This document shows, in pieces, positions 27,669 to 35,286 of a stretch of 64,000 nt of DNA; position 1 is the stretch's first letter, and each line of letters begins with the position of its first letter. The position numbers and the translations under genes were made by a program. Source of the stretch: Pseudomonas viridiflava (GTDB lineage: Bacteria > Pseudomonadota > Gammaproteobacteria > Pseudomonadales > Pseudomonadaceae); NCBI RefSeq assembly GCF_900590755.1, contig NZ_UUOC01000010.1:124001-188000 (forward strand). The letters run 5' to 3'. The notes below the pieces were generated by a model. That model did no database searches. It was not told where the DNA came from and worked only from the letters and a program-made list of their open reading frames with translations.

Positions 27669-28577
27669 ATGAGCCCATCCATACGTTTTGAAGACAAGGT
27701 CGTTATCGTCACCGGCGCCGGTGGTGGTCTGGGCCGGGCGCATGCGTTGCTCTTCGCCCGTCATGGCGCGCAAGTGGTGGTCAATGATCTGGGCGGCTCG
27801 GCAAGCGGCGAAGGTGCCAGTGCATCAGCAGCGGATCGGGTTGTGGCAGACATCCGCGAAGCAGGCGGAATCGCGGTGGCCAACCATGACTCAGTCACTG
27901 ACGGCGACAAGATCGTACAGAACGCGCTGGACGCCTTTGGTCGGGTCGATGTGCTGGTCAATAACGCCGGCATCCTGCGGGATAAATCCTTCGCCAAAAT
28001 GGAAGATGCCGATTGGGATCTGGTCTATCGCGTGCATCTGGAAGGCGCTTATAAGGTAACGCATGCTGCCTGGCCGTATCTGCGCGAGCAGAACTACGGG
28101 CGGGTCATCTTTACCTCATCGACGTCCGGGATCTACGGCAACTTCGGCCAGTCCAACTACGCCACGGCCAAGCTCGGTCTGTATGGCCTGACGCGCACGC
28201 TGGCGCTGGAAGGGCGCAAGAACAACATTCTGGTCAATGCCATCGCACCCACTGGCGGTACGCGCATGACTGAAGGCCTTATTCCGCCGCAGGTCTTCGA
28301 GCTGCTCAAGCCGGAGTTAATCAGCCCGTTGGTGGTGTACCTGGGCAGTGAGCAGTGCCAGGACACCTCAGAGCTGTTCGAAGTGGGCGGTGGCTGGATC
28401 GGTAAAGTGCGCTGGGAACGCAGCCTGGGAGCTGGTTTTGACCCTGTCGCGGGCTTCAGCCCTGAAGACGTTGCTGCGCAGTGGGCCCGCATCAGCGATT
28501 TCAATGGCGCAGTGCATCCGCAAGATAACGTCGAGGCGCTCAAGCAAATGATGGCCAACTTGCAGAAGTATCTTTAA
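27669..28577 (+). CDS. SDR-family (R)-3-hydroxyacyl-CoA dehydrogenase-like protein
   Basis: A 302-aa NAD(P)-dependent short-chain dehydrogenase. The cofactor loop VTGAGGGLGRAHA is at 15-27, NNAGILRD near 98, and the catalytic Ser-Tyr-Lys set in SSTSGIYGNFGQSNYATAKL (Tyr near 163). The long C-terminal extension (GGGWIGKVRWERSLG) is typical of the dehydrogenase part of the peroxisomal multifunctional enzyme type 2, so the substrate is probably a 3-hydroxyacyl-CoA; the hydratase part is missing here. GGAGTAGCCC precedes the ATG. Monocistronic. Confidence 0.85.
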   Translation: MSPSIRFEDKVVIVTGAGGGLGRAHALLFARHGAQVVVNDLGGSASGEGASASAADRVVADIREAGGIAVANHDSVTDGDKIVQNALDAFGRVDVLVNNAGILRDKSFAKMEDADWDLVYRVHLEGAYKVTHAAWPYLREQNYGRVIFTSSTSGIYGNFGQSNYATAKLGLYGLTRTLALEGRKNNILVNAIAPTGGTRMTEGLIPPQVFELLKPELISPLVVYLGSEQCQDTSELFEVGGGWIGKVRWERSLGAGFDPVAGFSPEDVAAQWARISDFNGAVHPQDNVEALKQMMANLQKYL

Positions 28578-28587
28578 TACGGAGTGG

Positions 28588-28657
28588 ATAGGAGCGAACT
28601 TGTTCGCGAGGCTTTGTACCTGACCCAGCGCCTCGCCAACAAGTTGGCTCCTGCAGG
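28588..28657. repeat. REP-like palindrome, family B copy 3
   Basis: TAGGAGCGAACTTGTTCGCG ... CGCCAACAAGTTGGCTCC, with a 30-base loop. It lies immediately after the SDR gene. Confidence 0.88.
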
Positions 28658-28683
28658 GACGGTATTGCTGAGGGGGAATTAAC

Positions 28684-28713
28684 AATAAAAAAAGCCGCTG
28701 CAAGGCAGCGGCT
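28684..28713 (-). terminator. Orphan intrinsic terminator (minus strand)
   Basis: On the minus strand AGCCGCTGC and GCAGCGGCT pair around a 3-base loop and run into seven T residues. No minus-strand gene lies within the 330 bases feeding into it, so it either ends a small RNA or is left from a deleted gene. Confidence 0.75.
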
Positions 28714-29046
28714 AAATAATACGTAGATCCAGGAGCTTCAAAATCAACGTGGCCGAGATGATAAGCATTGTCGGTCGGGTTAAAAAGGCCCGTCAGTGAA
28801 ATTGAGTGTTGCAGCGTTTGTAATAGTCAAAGGGCCATCAACTTATTGGATCCAGGTAAAACTTCCCACACTCGGATGCGCACCGTCTTGCAGTCATTGA
28901 TTGCACGCAAGTTACATAGATAGCAATAGTTATAGTGAGTCACTGTTCGTGCTGGTGTTTTATATAAGTGTAATTCAGCTGCCCAAACTTACTTCCATCT
29001 GGCTGGATGCCTTATGGGTTTGCGCAGCGCAACCGTGGAGCTACAC
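28714..29046. other. AT-rich intergenic region before the toxin gene
   Basis: 333 bases without a supportable gene. Base composition is clearly lower in GC than the flanks. On the minus strand it leads into the orphan terminator and contains an 18-codon frame starting at 28768, but without a ribosome site. The plus-strand promoter of the toxin gene must lie here; no sigma-70 box stands out. Confidence 0.5.
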
Positions 29047-32000
29047 ATGACTGATTTATCGATTTTTTCGCATATCAAAGCCGGCGTCGCTGGCTCATCC
29101 TCCGAATCTTTGGCAGTCGCCCTCCGACAACTGGGGGAGGTTTTTACCGAGTGGCATGAGCATGCTCGCATAGCGCCATCGCTTCGCCAGATCGCCCATG
29201 GGGTCTTGAGTCAACTGCTGCCCTATTCGAGCGAAATAAAAAATCCTGATGTTCTGTTTATCAACACTCAGGCAACCGACGGCTCCCTCGCCAGATCCAT
29301 CTCACTGACCGATATGCTGCTGCAAGCCCTGACCCAAGGCCTCGCTGATCACCAGCGCGACGGTGTTCAGATTTATTCTAGACATGACTCTATCCAGGAG
29401 CAGTATCTCGCTCCGGGCCTGGAAGGGGCACATGTTCTTGAGATGTTGACCACCGCCCTTGATGCTCTGCCCAAGTACTACAAAGACAGGATTGACGCAT
29501 TCTGGGCTGACGCCTTGCCTTGCGCAGGTGGTGAAAGTGAATACTTAATCCGGCGCAGAGTTTGCGCGAATCTTTATGCTGAAATACTAAGGCGAGAAGT
29601 CAACCTGCTAAGTCTGGATCGCCAGATTAATGAAACTGATGAGTCTGTCCTTGACGAGGGTTTTGCGGGCAGCTCTCTGTACCGGATTTCGTTGAGAAGC
29701 GGGACCGGCTCCGGCGTTCTGAACTCCGCATTCGTCATCCCGCGAACGCCGCAGACCCGTAGCGTTCTGACCCCGAGCAACTATGAGGGCAATGTATTTC
29801 TTATATCTGCCGCCACTGGGCTGGAGTTGTACGACTCCTTGGAGGCGCTGGATCAGCAGCTACGCGCGAGACTGGAAGATCCCGATCAGCGTGAATATCT
29901 GCTCCAGGATTTGCTCCTTAGAGAACGAGTCGCCACCGGCGTTGACCAAGGCGCAGTGATCCATCCTTTTTATGGTTATTCAGCGGATGATCCGAAGAAG
30001 TATCTTATGGATGCGATACGGCACAAGCAGATTCAGGACTTTGACTTTCTGCTCAATGCCGCTCAGCAAGCCAGGCAAGATCTGAAGGAATTCTTGCCTC
30101 TGGTTAACGCATCGAGCCAGCTGAGTTATCTGGACTCCGCGCACAAGCGCCATTTTCAGCAGCTATTCGTCAAGGTCACCAAGGACACGGCGCCGGACTG
30201 GCTCAAAAATGCTTCGGTCGGTGATCAAGCGCAGTATCGAACACTGGTCGCCGGCTATCAGAAACATGCCGAACAAGCAGCTGTACTCATGGCCGGGCTG
30301 GAGTCCATACGGGGCTACGCGCTGGGCAAGATCAAGGGCTACGTTCTGCGCAAGCTGGGTCATCTGATCGACCCGGAGCAAATCTTTATTTCAATACTGG
30401 AGGAGCTTGAGTTAAACGCAGAGCTGACAAAGCGCTGTACCTACAGGAAGTCGCTGCTGGACTTTGTGGTCGATGGCCTGCCGTTATCCTCCGAAGACTT
30501 GTATATCACCATGGAGGTCCCGGAGCACAGTCAAAATCCAGCACTCGATTTCCCATTTGTGGAAGAAATGTGTGCCGAACTGGATGTTGCGCAGCATTTT
30601 GAGTTGGACAGCTGGAGATGCCTCAGTAATGAAACCTTCGTTGAGCAGATGGCGGGCCAGCGGGGCTGCGCTATTGAATTGAGTGCTCTCGCAGCACGAC
30701 TTCAAGGGCACCTGAGAGACGAACTCAGCCAGCAGTTGATCCAGTGGGCGCGTTCGGATTCGACGATGCCAAATACTGAAATCACGCTATGCAACCTTGC
30801 ATTTCAGGATAAGGAAGCAGTGATGAAAGATGTGCTTGTCTTTTGTCTGAAGCGCGAGAGCCGTGAGCATTATGTTCTTTATGCGCCAGGCGCTCCGGGT
30901 GGCCGGGAGATGTTTGAATTCAATTCCTGGGGGCAGCTGAGAGAGCAGCCGGTGGCCTGGATGTCGACATTAGAGGGTCTGCAATACATTTTGGATCAGG
31001 TGCCGGAACGGTTTCGGGTACAGATAGGCTTCGCGATCCGCAGATTCCAGAATCTTGTTCCAGGGCCATGGTCTTCCTGGGGCGCTTTGCTTGTTCCTGT
31101 CGGTAAGGAAACTTTCGAAAGTACATTAATCGAACAGGTCCGGGCCAAGAAAGCACAGGAGCTTTCCGACTGCTTCATTGAATACGCTAATCAGGACCTG
31201 TCGCAAACGTATTCCCATCGACGGTTGCTGGCATTGCTGGATCTTCGAATTGAAGCACTTGAAAAGCTTTTTGCTACCGATCTCAATTTGCAGTCCTATC
31301 GTGAATATGTGCGGGAGGAGGGGCGTCAGTGGATCGCTGACTATCTGGAAAGCAAAGGCATGGATACGGTTGTGGATCCGGACACCGTCTGTTTCAAGAT
31401 GGAGGATGGGAGGGACATAAACGGCTGGATCGGCATGCCGTCTACTGATGTCACGCTCACGTCTCTATTGATGAATGACTGGGTCAATCAGGATGCCTAT
31501 CGGGTTCACTGGTGGAGTACTTTATTGAAAGTCGGTATCAAAGTGAGTTGGTCGCTGAGGTTGCTGAAGGAATACACAACTGTTCTCGACAACTTTATAC
31601 CTTCGGACGGATCGAACCCTAGAGTCTATTCCACTGTTGGCCAGGATCTGTCAGTACTTCCATCGAGTGCACTACGCGAATTGCTGGATCTGCCGCTGGG
31701 TGCCGAATACATAAGCTTGCTGAAGGCGAAACTCAATGATCGTGATGGCGCTCATCTGTACCGCCGTGCTTTATTGGCGAAGAAAAAATATTTCACGCTT
31801 TATCGCGATGTATTGAATGGGTATTTAAATGGCCAACTTGATAAAGACCAGTATCAATGGTTAATTCCCTTGATTTCCAGCATCGATAACCCTGGTCGAC
31901 ACACTACAGCGTCTGCCAATAGCTGGGTCAGCACTCTAGTGTTCACCGGTATTAATAACTTCGCACCGTTGGACAGGGATCGAGTCATTGAAGGGGCGCT

Positions 32001-32634
32001 GACATTAGTGGGCCAGGACGACACTAACCCCAAATACCGGTTGATCTATACGCCCGATGCCCCAGACGGCATTAAATTCAGAACGGAAGATGAAGTCGCA
32101 ACGACCATGAAGCACCTTGGCATGCCCGCTTATTATCATGACCGTGCGAGGCACAGGGATCAGGCAACGGTAAAGGGGCTGGTGGTCAATCTGGAACAGG
32201 ACCCGCATCAACAGCGGCATTTACTCAATACCCGCGGTCGATCACAGCATCGAATCGCCAATCTGGAGCAGTTATACGAGGTGATGATCCAACGCATGAT
32301 CGATGACGTGGATGACCAGACCGAAAGTGCGGCTGAGAATGCTGCAGCAATCGCTTATACGGCGACACGCTGGACCGGCAGCATTTTACTGTTGCCTTTC
32401 CCGCCCGCTGCAGCAGCTTGGGGAGTTTTGCACGCTGGTATCGACATTACGCGCGGGGCCCTTGCTTACCAGGATGGTGATCGCGCTGCTGCTTTGCAGT
32501 TTTTCGTCAGCGCAGGTCTTGGCGGCGTATCCGCCGGAGGTAGCGTTGCCAGCGCTGTCTCGGGTCAAATGGGGGCAGGATTCCGAATAGTCCGTTGGGC
32601 TTCTACCAGCCGGTTACCGTTTCCAGTCATCTAG
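29047..32634 (+). CDS. Dermonecrotic-toxin-family protein (DUF6543), probably C-terminally short
   Basis: A 1195-aa protein of the large Pseudomonas dermonecrotic toxin/Mcf-like group. The segment LPKYYKDRIDAFWA near 145 and APDWLKNASVGDQAQYRTL near 390 are typical of the family's N-terminal part. A hydrophobic stretch near 1115-1175 (TGSILLLPFPPAAAAW, then GLGGVSAGGSVASAV) looks like the membrane-insertion region that in relatives precedes a C-terminal effector portion. Here the protein stops about 20 residues later, so the effector end seems missing. GGAG six bases before ATG 29047 favours this start over 29014. Lower GC than neighbours suggests transfer. No secretion or immunity gene is adjacent. 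Confidence 0.75.
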   Translation: MTDLSIFSHIKAGVAGSSSESLAVALRQLGEVFTEWHEHARIAPSLRQIAHGVLSQLLPYSSEIKNPDVLFINTQATDGSLARSISLTDMLLQALTQGLADHQRDGVQIYSRHDSIQEQYLAPGLEGAHVLEMLTTALDALPKYYKDRIDAFWADALPCAGGESEYLIRRRVCANLYAEILRREVNLLSLDRQINETDESVLDEGFAGSSLYRISLRSGTGSGVLNSAFVIPRTPQTRSVLTPSNYEGNVFLISAATGLELYDSLEALDQQLRARLEDPDQREYLLQDLLLRERVATGVDQGAVIHPFYGYSADDPKKYLMDAIRHKQIQDFDFLLNAAQQARQDLKEFLPLVNASSQLSYLDSAHKRHFQQLFVKVTKDTAPDWLKNASVGDQAQYRTLVAGYQKHAEQAAVLMAGLESIRGYALGKIKGYVLRKLGHLIDPEQIFISILEELELNAELTKRCTYRKSLLDFVVDGLPLSSEDLYITMEVPEHSQNPALDFPFVEEMCAELDVAQHFELDSWRCLSNETFVEQMAGQRGCAIELSALAARLQGHLRDELSQQLIQWARSDSTMPNTEITLCNLAFQDKEAVMKDVLVFCLKRESREHYVLYAPGAPGGREMFEFNSWGQLREQPVAWMSTLEGLQYILDQVPERFRVQIGFAIRRFQNLVPGPWSSWGALLVPVGKETFESTLIEQVRAKKAQELSDCFIEYANQDLSQTYSHRRLLALLDLRIEALEKLFATDLNLQSYREYVREEGRQWIADYLESKGMDTVVDPDTVCFKMEDGRDINGWIGMPSTDVTLTSLLMNDWVNQDAYRVHWWSTLLKVGIKVSWSLRLLKEYTTVLDNFIPSDGSNPRVYSTVGQDLSVLPSSALRELLDLPLGAEYISLLKAKLNDRDGAHLYRRALLAKKKYFTLYRDVLNGYLNGQLDKDQYQWLIPLISSIDNPGRHTTASANSWVSTLVFTGINNFAPLDRDRVIEGALTLVGQDDTNPKYRLIYTPDAPDGIKFRTEDEVATTMKHLGMPAYYHDRARHRDQATVKGLVVNLEQDPHQQRHLLNTRGRSQHRIANLEQLYEVMIQRMIDDVDDQTESAAENAAAIAYTATRWTGSILLLPFPPAAAAWGVLHAGIDITRGALAYQDGDRAAALQFFVSAGLGGVSAGGSVASAVSGQMGAGFRIVRWASTSRLPFPVI

Positions 32635-33434
32635 TGAATGGCCTTCCCGTGAGGTAGATGCCCCAAACGTTCGGTGAGGCGAAATCGCTGAATCGGATCC
32701 TCACTCAACATCAACGCATGCTCCAGGTCGAAACGCTCGGCCTGTGGGCATTCGAGGTTTTGGTACAGGCTGGCGCGGGCCAGGTAATCGCTGGTAGTGG
32801 CTGGGCCCAGTTCCATGACCCGGTTGGCATCCTTGAGGGAGGCCAGCAAGTCATCGTCCAGCTGGTGCAAATGCCGCAAGTTGCGTGAAAGGCGTTGCAG
32901 TATGTTCACCTCAGTGGCGCGAGCCATGAACTCTGCTCTGAGCTGCATCTCGGGACCGAATTGGCGCACCAACAGCTCTCGGCAGTCCTTGGGATACAGC
33001 CTGCGCCCGCCACAGGGGTCAAGCAAGTGGTCAGCCCCAGGGACTCGGAGCAGGAAGTGCCCCGGGAAATTGACGCCTTCAAGCGGAACACCCAGACGCT
33101 TGGCCAACTCCATAGCAACCAGCGCCAGCCCCAGGGGCTGACCGCGACGGCGCAACACCACTTTGTGCATTAACGCCGTTTGCGGTTTGGGCGGGTTCCA
33201 GTCGTCTTGGGCAAAACCCAGGGCATTGAGCTGACGTAACAGCGGCTGCGCCAGTTCGGTGTTTGGCATGGCTGGAAGTAATGAACTGACTCGACGCAGC
33301 AAATCATCCATCTCTCCGAAAAGCTGCTGCGGCAGAAATTGCTGATCGTGCTCGGCCGATATCCACAACGCCGCCTCGAAAACATCTTGCGGTGTCTTCT
33401 TCAGGCAAGCGAGACAGTGTTCACGTGGGGTCAT
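32631..33434 (-). CDS. SirB1-family transglutaminase-like/TPR protein
   Basis: A 267-aa cytoplasmic protein of the SirB1/DUF4390-like transglutaminase family. The core LMHKVVLRRRGQPLGLALVAMELAKRLG and GVNFPGHFLLRVPG near 120-150 match the family, as does the C-terminal half-TPR helix pair (about 195-255). The catalytic cysteine of true transglutaminases is not evident. It converges with the toxin gene: both stop codons are read from the same CTAG at 32631-32634. Function unknown. Confidence 0.8.
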   Translation of the reverse strand: MTPREHCLACLKKTPQDVFEAALWISAEHDQQFLPQQLFGEMDDLLRRVSSLLPAMPNTELAQPLLRQLNALGFAQDDWNPPKPQTALMHKVVLRRRGQPLGLALVAMELAKRLGVPLEGVNFPGHFLLRVPGADHLLDPCGGRRLYPKDCRELLVRQFGPEMQLRAEFMARATEVNILQRLSRNLRHLHQLDDDLLASLKDANRVMELGPATTSDYLARASLYQNLECPQAERFDLEHALMLSEDPIQRFRLTERLGHLPHGKAIH

Positions 33435-33609
33435 GGGTGCTCCGAGGCCATTCGGGCAGGCGCGTAAGGTTTGTTTTAGTCCTCCTCGTGCTTTTCGTCC
33501 AGCAGCGAATAGGCTACTGAATGTGTTTCAGGCTCAGGCACCCAGCGGTCGATCATTTTTTTCTCAAGCGCCTATACTCGGTCTAGAAAATATACCGGGG
33601 GCACCGCCG

Positions 33610-34632
33610 ATGTTCGCACTCATGCATTCATCACGCGTGGAGTCGCTGCATCTGGTCGTCGATCCGGAAACCGGCCTCAAAGCAGTGATCGCCATCGACA
33701 ATTGCCGCCATGGCCCGGCGCTGGGTGGCTGTCGGTATCTTTCCTACGCTGACGAAGAAAGCGCGATTGCCGACGCCATTCGTCTGGCCAGAAGCATGAG
33801 TTACAAGGCGGTCCTGGCCGGATTGCCTCAAGGGGGCGGTAAAGCGGTGATCATGCGCCCCGCGCACCTGCCCAGCCGCGCCGCTTTGTTCGAGTCATTC
33901 GGGCGCTTCATCGAAAGCCTCAATGGCCGCTATATCACTGCCGTGGACAGCGGCACCAGCAGCGCGGACATGGATTGCATTGCGCAACACACCCAACACG
34001 TCACCAGCACTTCAGAGTCGGGGGACCCGTCGCCGCACACGGCCATGGGGGTCTTTGCCGGTATCCGCACCACCGCCATGGCGCGGTTGGGCAGCGATAA
34101 TCTGGAAGGGTTGCGTGTTGCCATTCAGGGGCTGGGTCATGTGGGGTACGCCCTGGCCGAGCAACTGCATGCGGCGGGCGCCGATTTGCTGGTCAGTGAT
34201 CTGGACAGCGGGCGCGTGCAACTGGCAATGGAGCAATTCGGCGCGCATCCCATCGCCTGCGAAGCATTACTCAGCACTCCGTGCGACATCCTTGCGCCCT
34301 GTGGCGTCGGCAGTGTGCTGACCAGCGCCACTGTGGCGCAATTGCGTTGCGCCGCCGTGGCGGGTGCAGCCAGCAACCAGCTCAGCAGCCTGCAGGTGGC
34401 TGATCAACTGGAAAACCGCGGCATCCTCTACGCCCCTGACTACGTGATCAATTCGGGCGGGCTGATTTATGTAGCGCTGCAACACAAAGGCGAATCGCCG
34501 GGCACCATCACTGCGCACCTTTCGCGGATCGGCCAGCGCTTGACCGAAGTCTACGCCCACGCCCAGGCCGAAAAGCGTTCACCTGCGCGGGTGGCTGATA
34601 TGTTGGCCGAGCATTTGTTGAGGGTGCGATAG
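33610..34632 (+). CDS. Leucine/phenylalanine/valine dehydrogenase-type amino acid dehydrogenase
   Basis: A 340-aa NAD-dependent oxidative deaminase of branched-chain or aromatic amino acids. The catalytic lysine lies in GLPQGGGKAVI near 77, the aspartate in AVDSGTSSADMD near 112, and the Rossmann loop in GLGHVGYALAEQLHAAGADL near 173. The frame is open for 59 further codons upstream, but MFALMHSSRVESLHLVVD is the family start. Transcribed alone. Preference between Leu, Phe and Val cannot be told by eye. Confidence 0.88.
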   Translation: MFALMHSSRVESLHLVVDPETGLKAVIAIDNCRHGPALGGCRYLSYADEESAIADAIRLARSMSYKAVLAGLPQGGGKAVIMRPAHLPSRAALFESFGRFIESLNGRYITAVDSGTSSADMDCIAQHTQHVTSTSESGDPSPHTAMGVFAGIRTTAMARLGSDNLEGLRVAIQGLGHVGYALAEQLHAAGADLLVSDLDSGRVQLAMEQFGAHPIACEALLSTPCDILAPCGVGSVLTSATVAQLRCAAVAGAASNQLSSLQVADQLENRGILYAPDYVINSGGLIYVALQHKGESPGTITAHLSRIGQRLTEVYAHAQAEKRSPARVADMLAEHLLRVR

Positions 34633-34635
34633 GGC

Positions 34636-35028
34636 TTATTTCATCCACCAGTAAGCCGCCGCTGCAAACATCGCGACCCAGATCAGGATCACCACTGCTG
34701 CCGCAACCCGGTTGACCGGGCGGCGTTGCTGTGTCGCCTGCCATTCGATCGCCTGCTGTTTACCATCTGCGAGCACTTGAGCTGGCATCAGTCGGATCGC
34801 CAGCATGATGCCCAGTGGCACCAGGATCACGTCGTCCAGATACCCCAGCACCGGGATGAAATCAGGGATCAGGTCGATAGGACTCAAGGCATAACCCACC
34901 ACCAGAATCGCCACGTATTTGGGCAAACGCGGTGTCAGCGGGTGGCGATAGCAGAACCACAGCGTCATGACTTGCTGTTTGATCTGCCTGGCCCAGCGTT
35001 TCATGTTGTCGATCAGAGTTTTCATCAT
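34636..35028 (-). CDS. YkvA-family DUF1232 membrane protein
   Basis: A 130-aa protein with the DUF1232 signature LPKYVAILVVGYALSPIDLIPDFIP (about 33-57), a second hydrophobic segment LDDVILVPLGIMLAIRLMP, and a C-terminal membrane helix (VAAAVVILIWVAMFAAAAYW). Two consecutive ATGs at 35028 and 35025 are possible starts; a longer frame lacks a ribosome site. Convergent with the amino acid dehydrogenase, three bases between. Function unknown. Confidence 0.82.
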   Translation of the reverse strand: MMKTLIDNMKRWARQIKQQVMTLWFCYRHPLTPRLPKYVAILVVGYALSPIDLIPDFIPVLGYLDDVILVPLGIMLAIRLMPAQVLADGKQQAIEWQATQQRRPVNRVAAAVVILIWVAMFAAAAYWWMK

Positions 35029-35092
35029 CGTTTCACTGTTTACAGGAGCTGCCGAAGGCTGCGAACCGCGGTATGACTGATGCAACACAACA

Positions 35093-35254
35093 CTGTGGGA
35101 GATTCTATGTTGGCCTGCAATGCCCCCTCTTGTGGGACCGGCCGGGCGGCGTTCCGTTTTAGCCGGGAAGGCGGTATTTCAGGCAATCAATTTCGGGCGG
35201 GTGTACCGGCCTCTTCCCGGCTAAAGCCGGTCCCACATGAAAACGCTCCCACAG
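35093..35254. repeat. Composite REP-like element, family A copy 7, nested and with a 15-bp insertion
   Basis: An outer pair CTGTGGGAG/CTCCCACAG (35093-35101, 35246-35254) encloses a family A palindrome (35132-35236). Its left arm is split by 15 extra bases, CGGGCGGCGTTCCGT (35143-35157), absent from the right arm and from the other seven copies. Just before it, at 35043-35072, lies a half element AGGAGCTGCCGAAGGCTGCG of family E. Confidence 0.88.
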
Positions 35255-35286
35255 GATCTGCTACAGGCCTTTGCATCAGGTGTTGT

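Noticed and set aside
28715..28768. Minus-strand 18-codon hydrophobic frame just before the orphan terminator, resembling a type I toxin peptide
   Set aside because: No Shine-Dalgarno sequence before the ATG; length and composition can arise by chance in AT-rich DNA.
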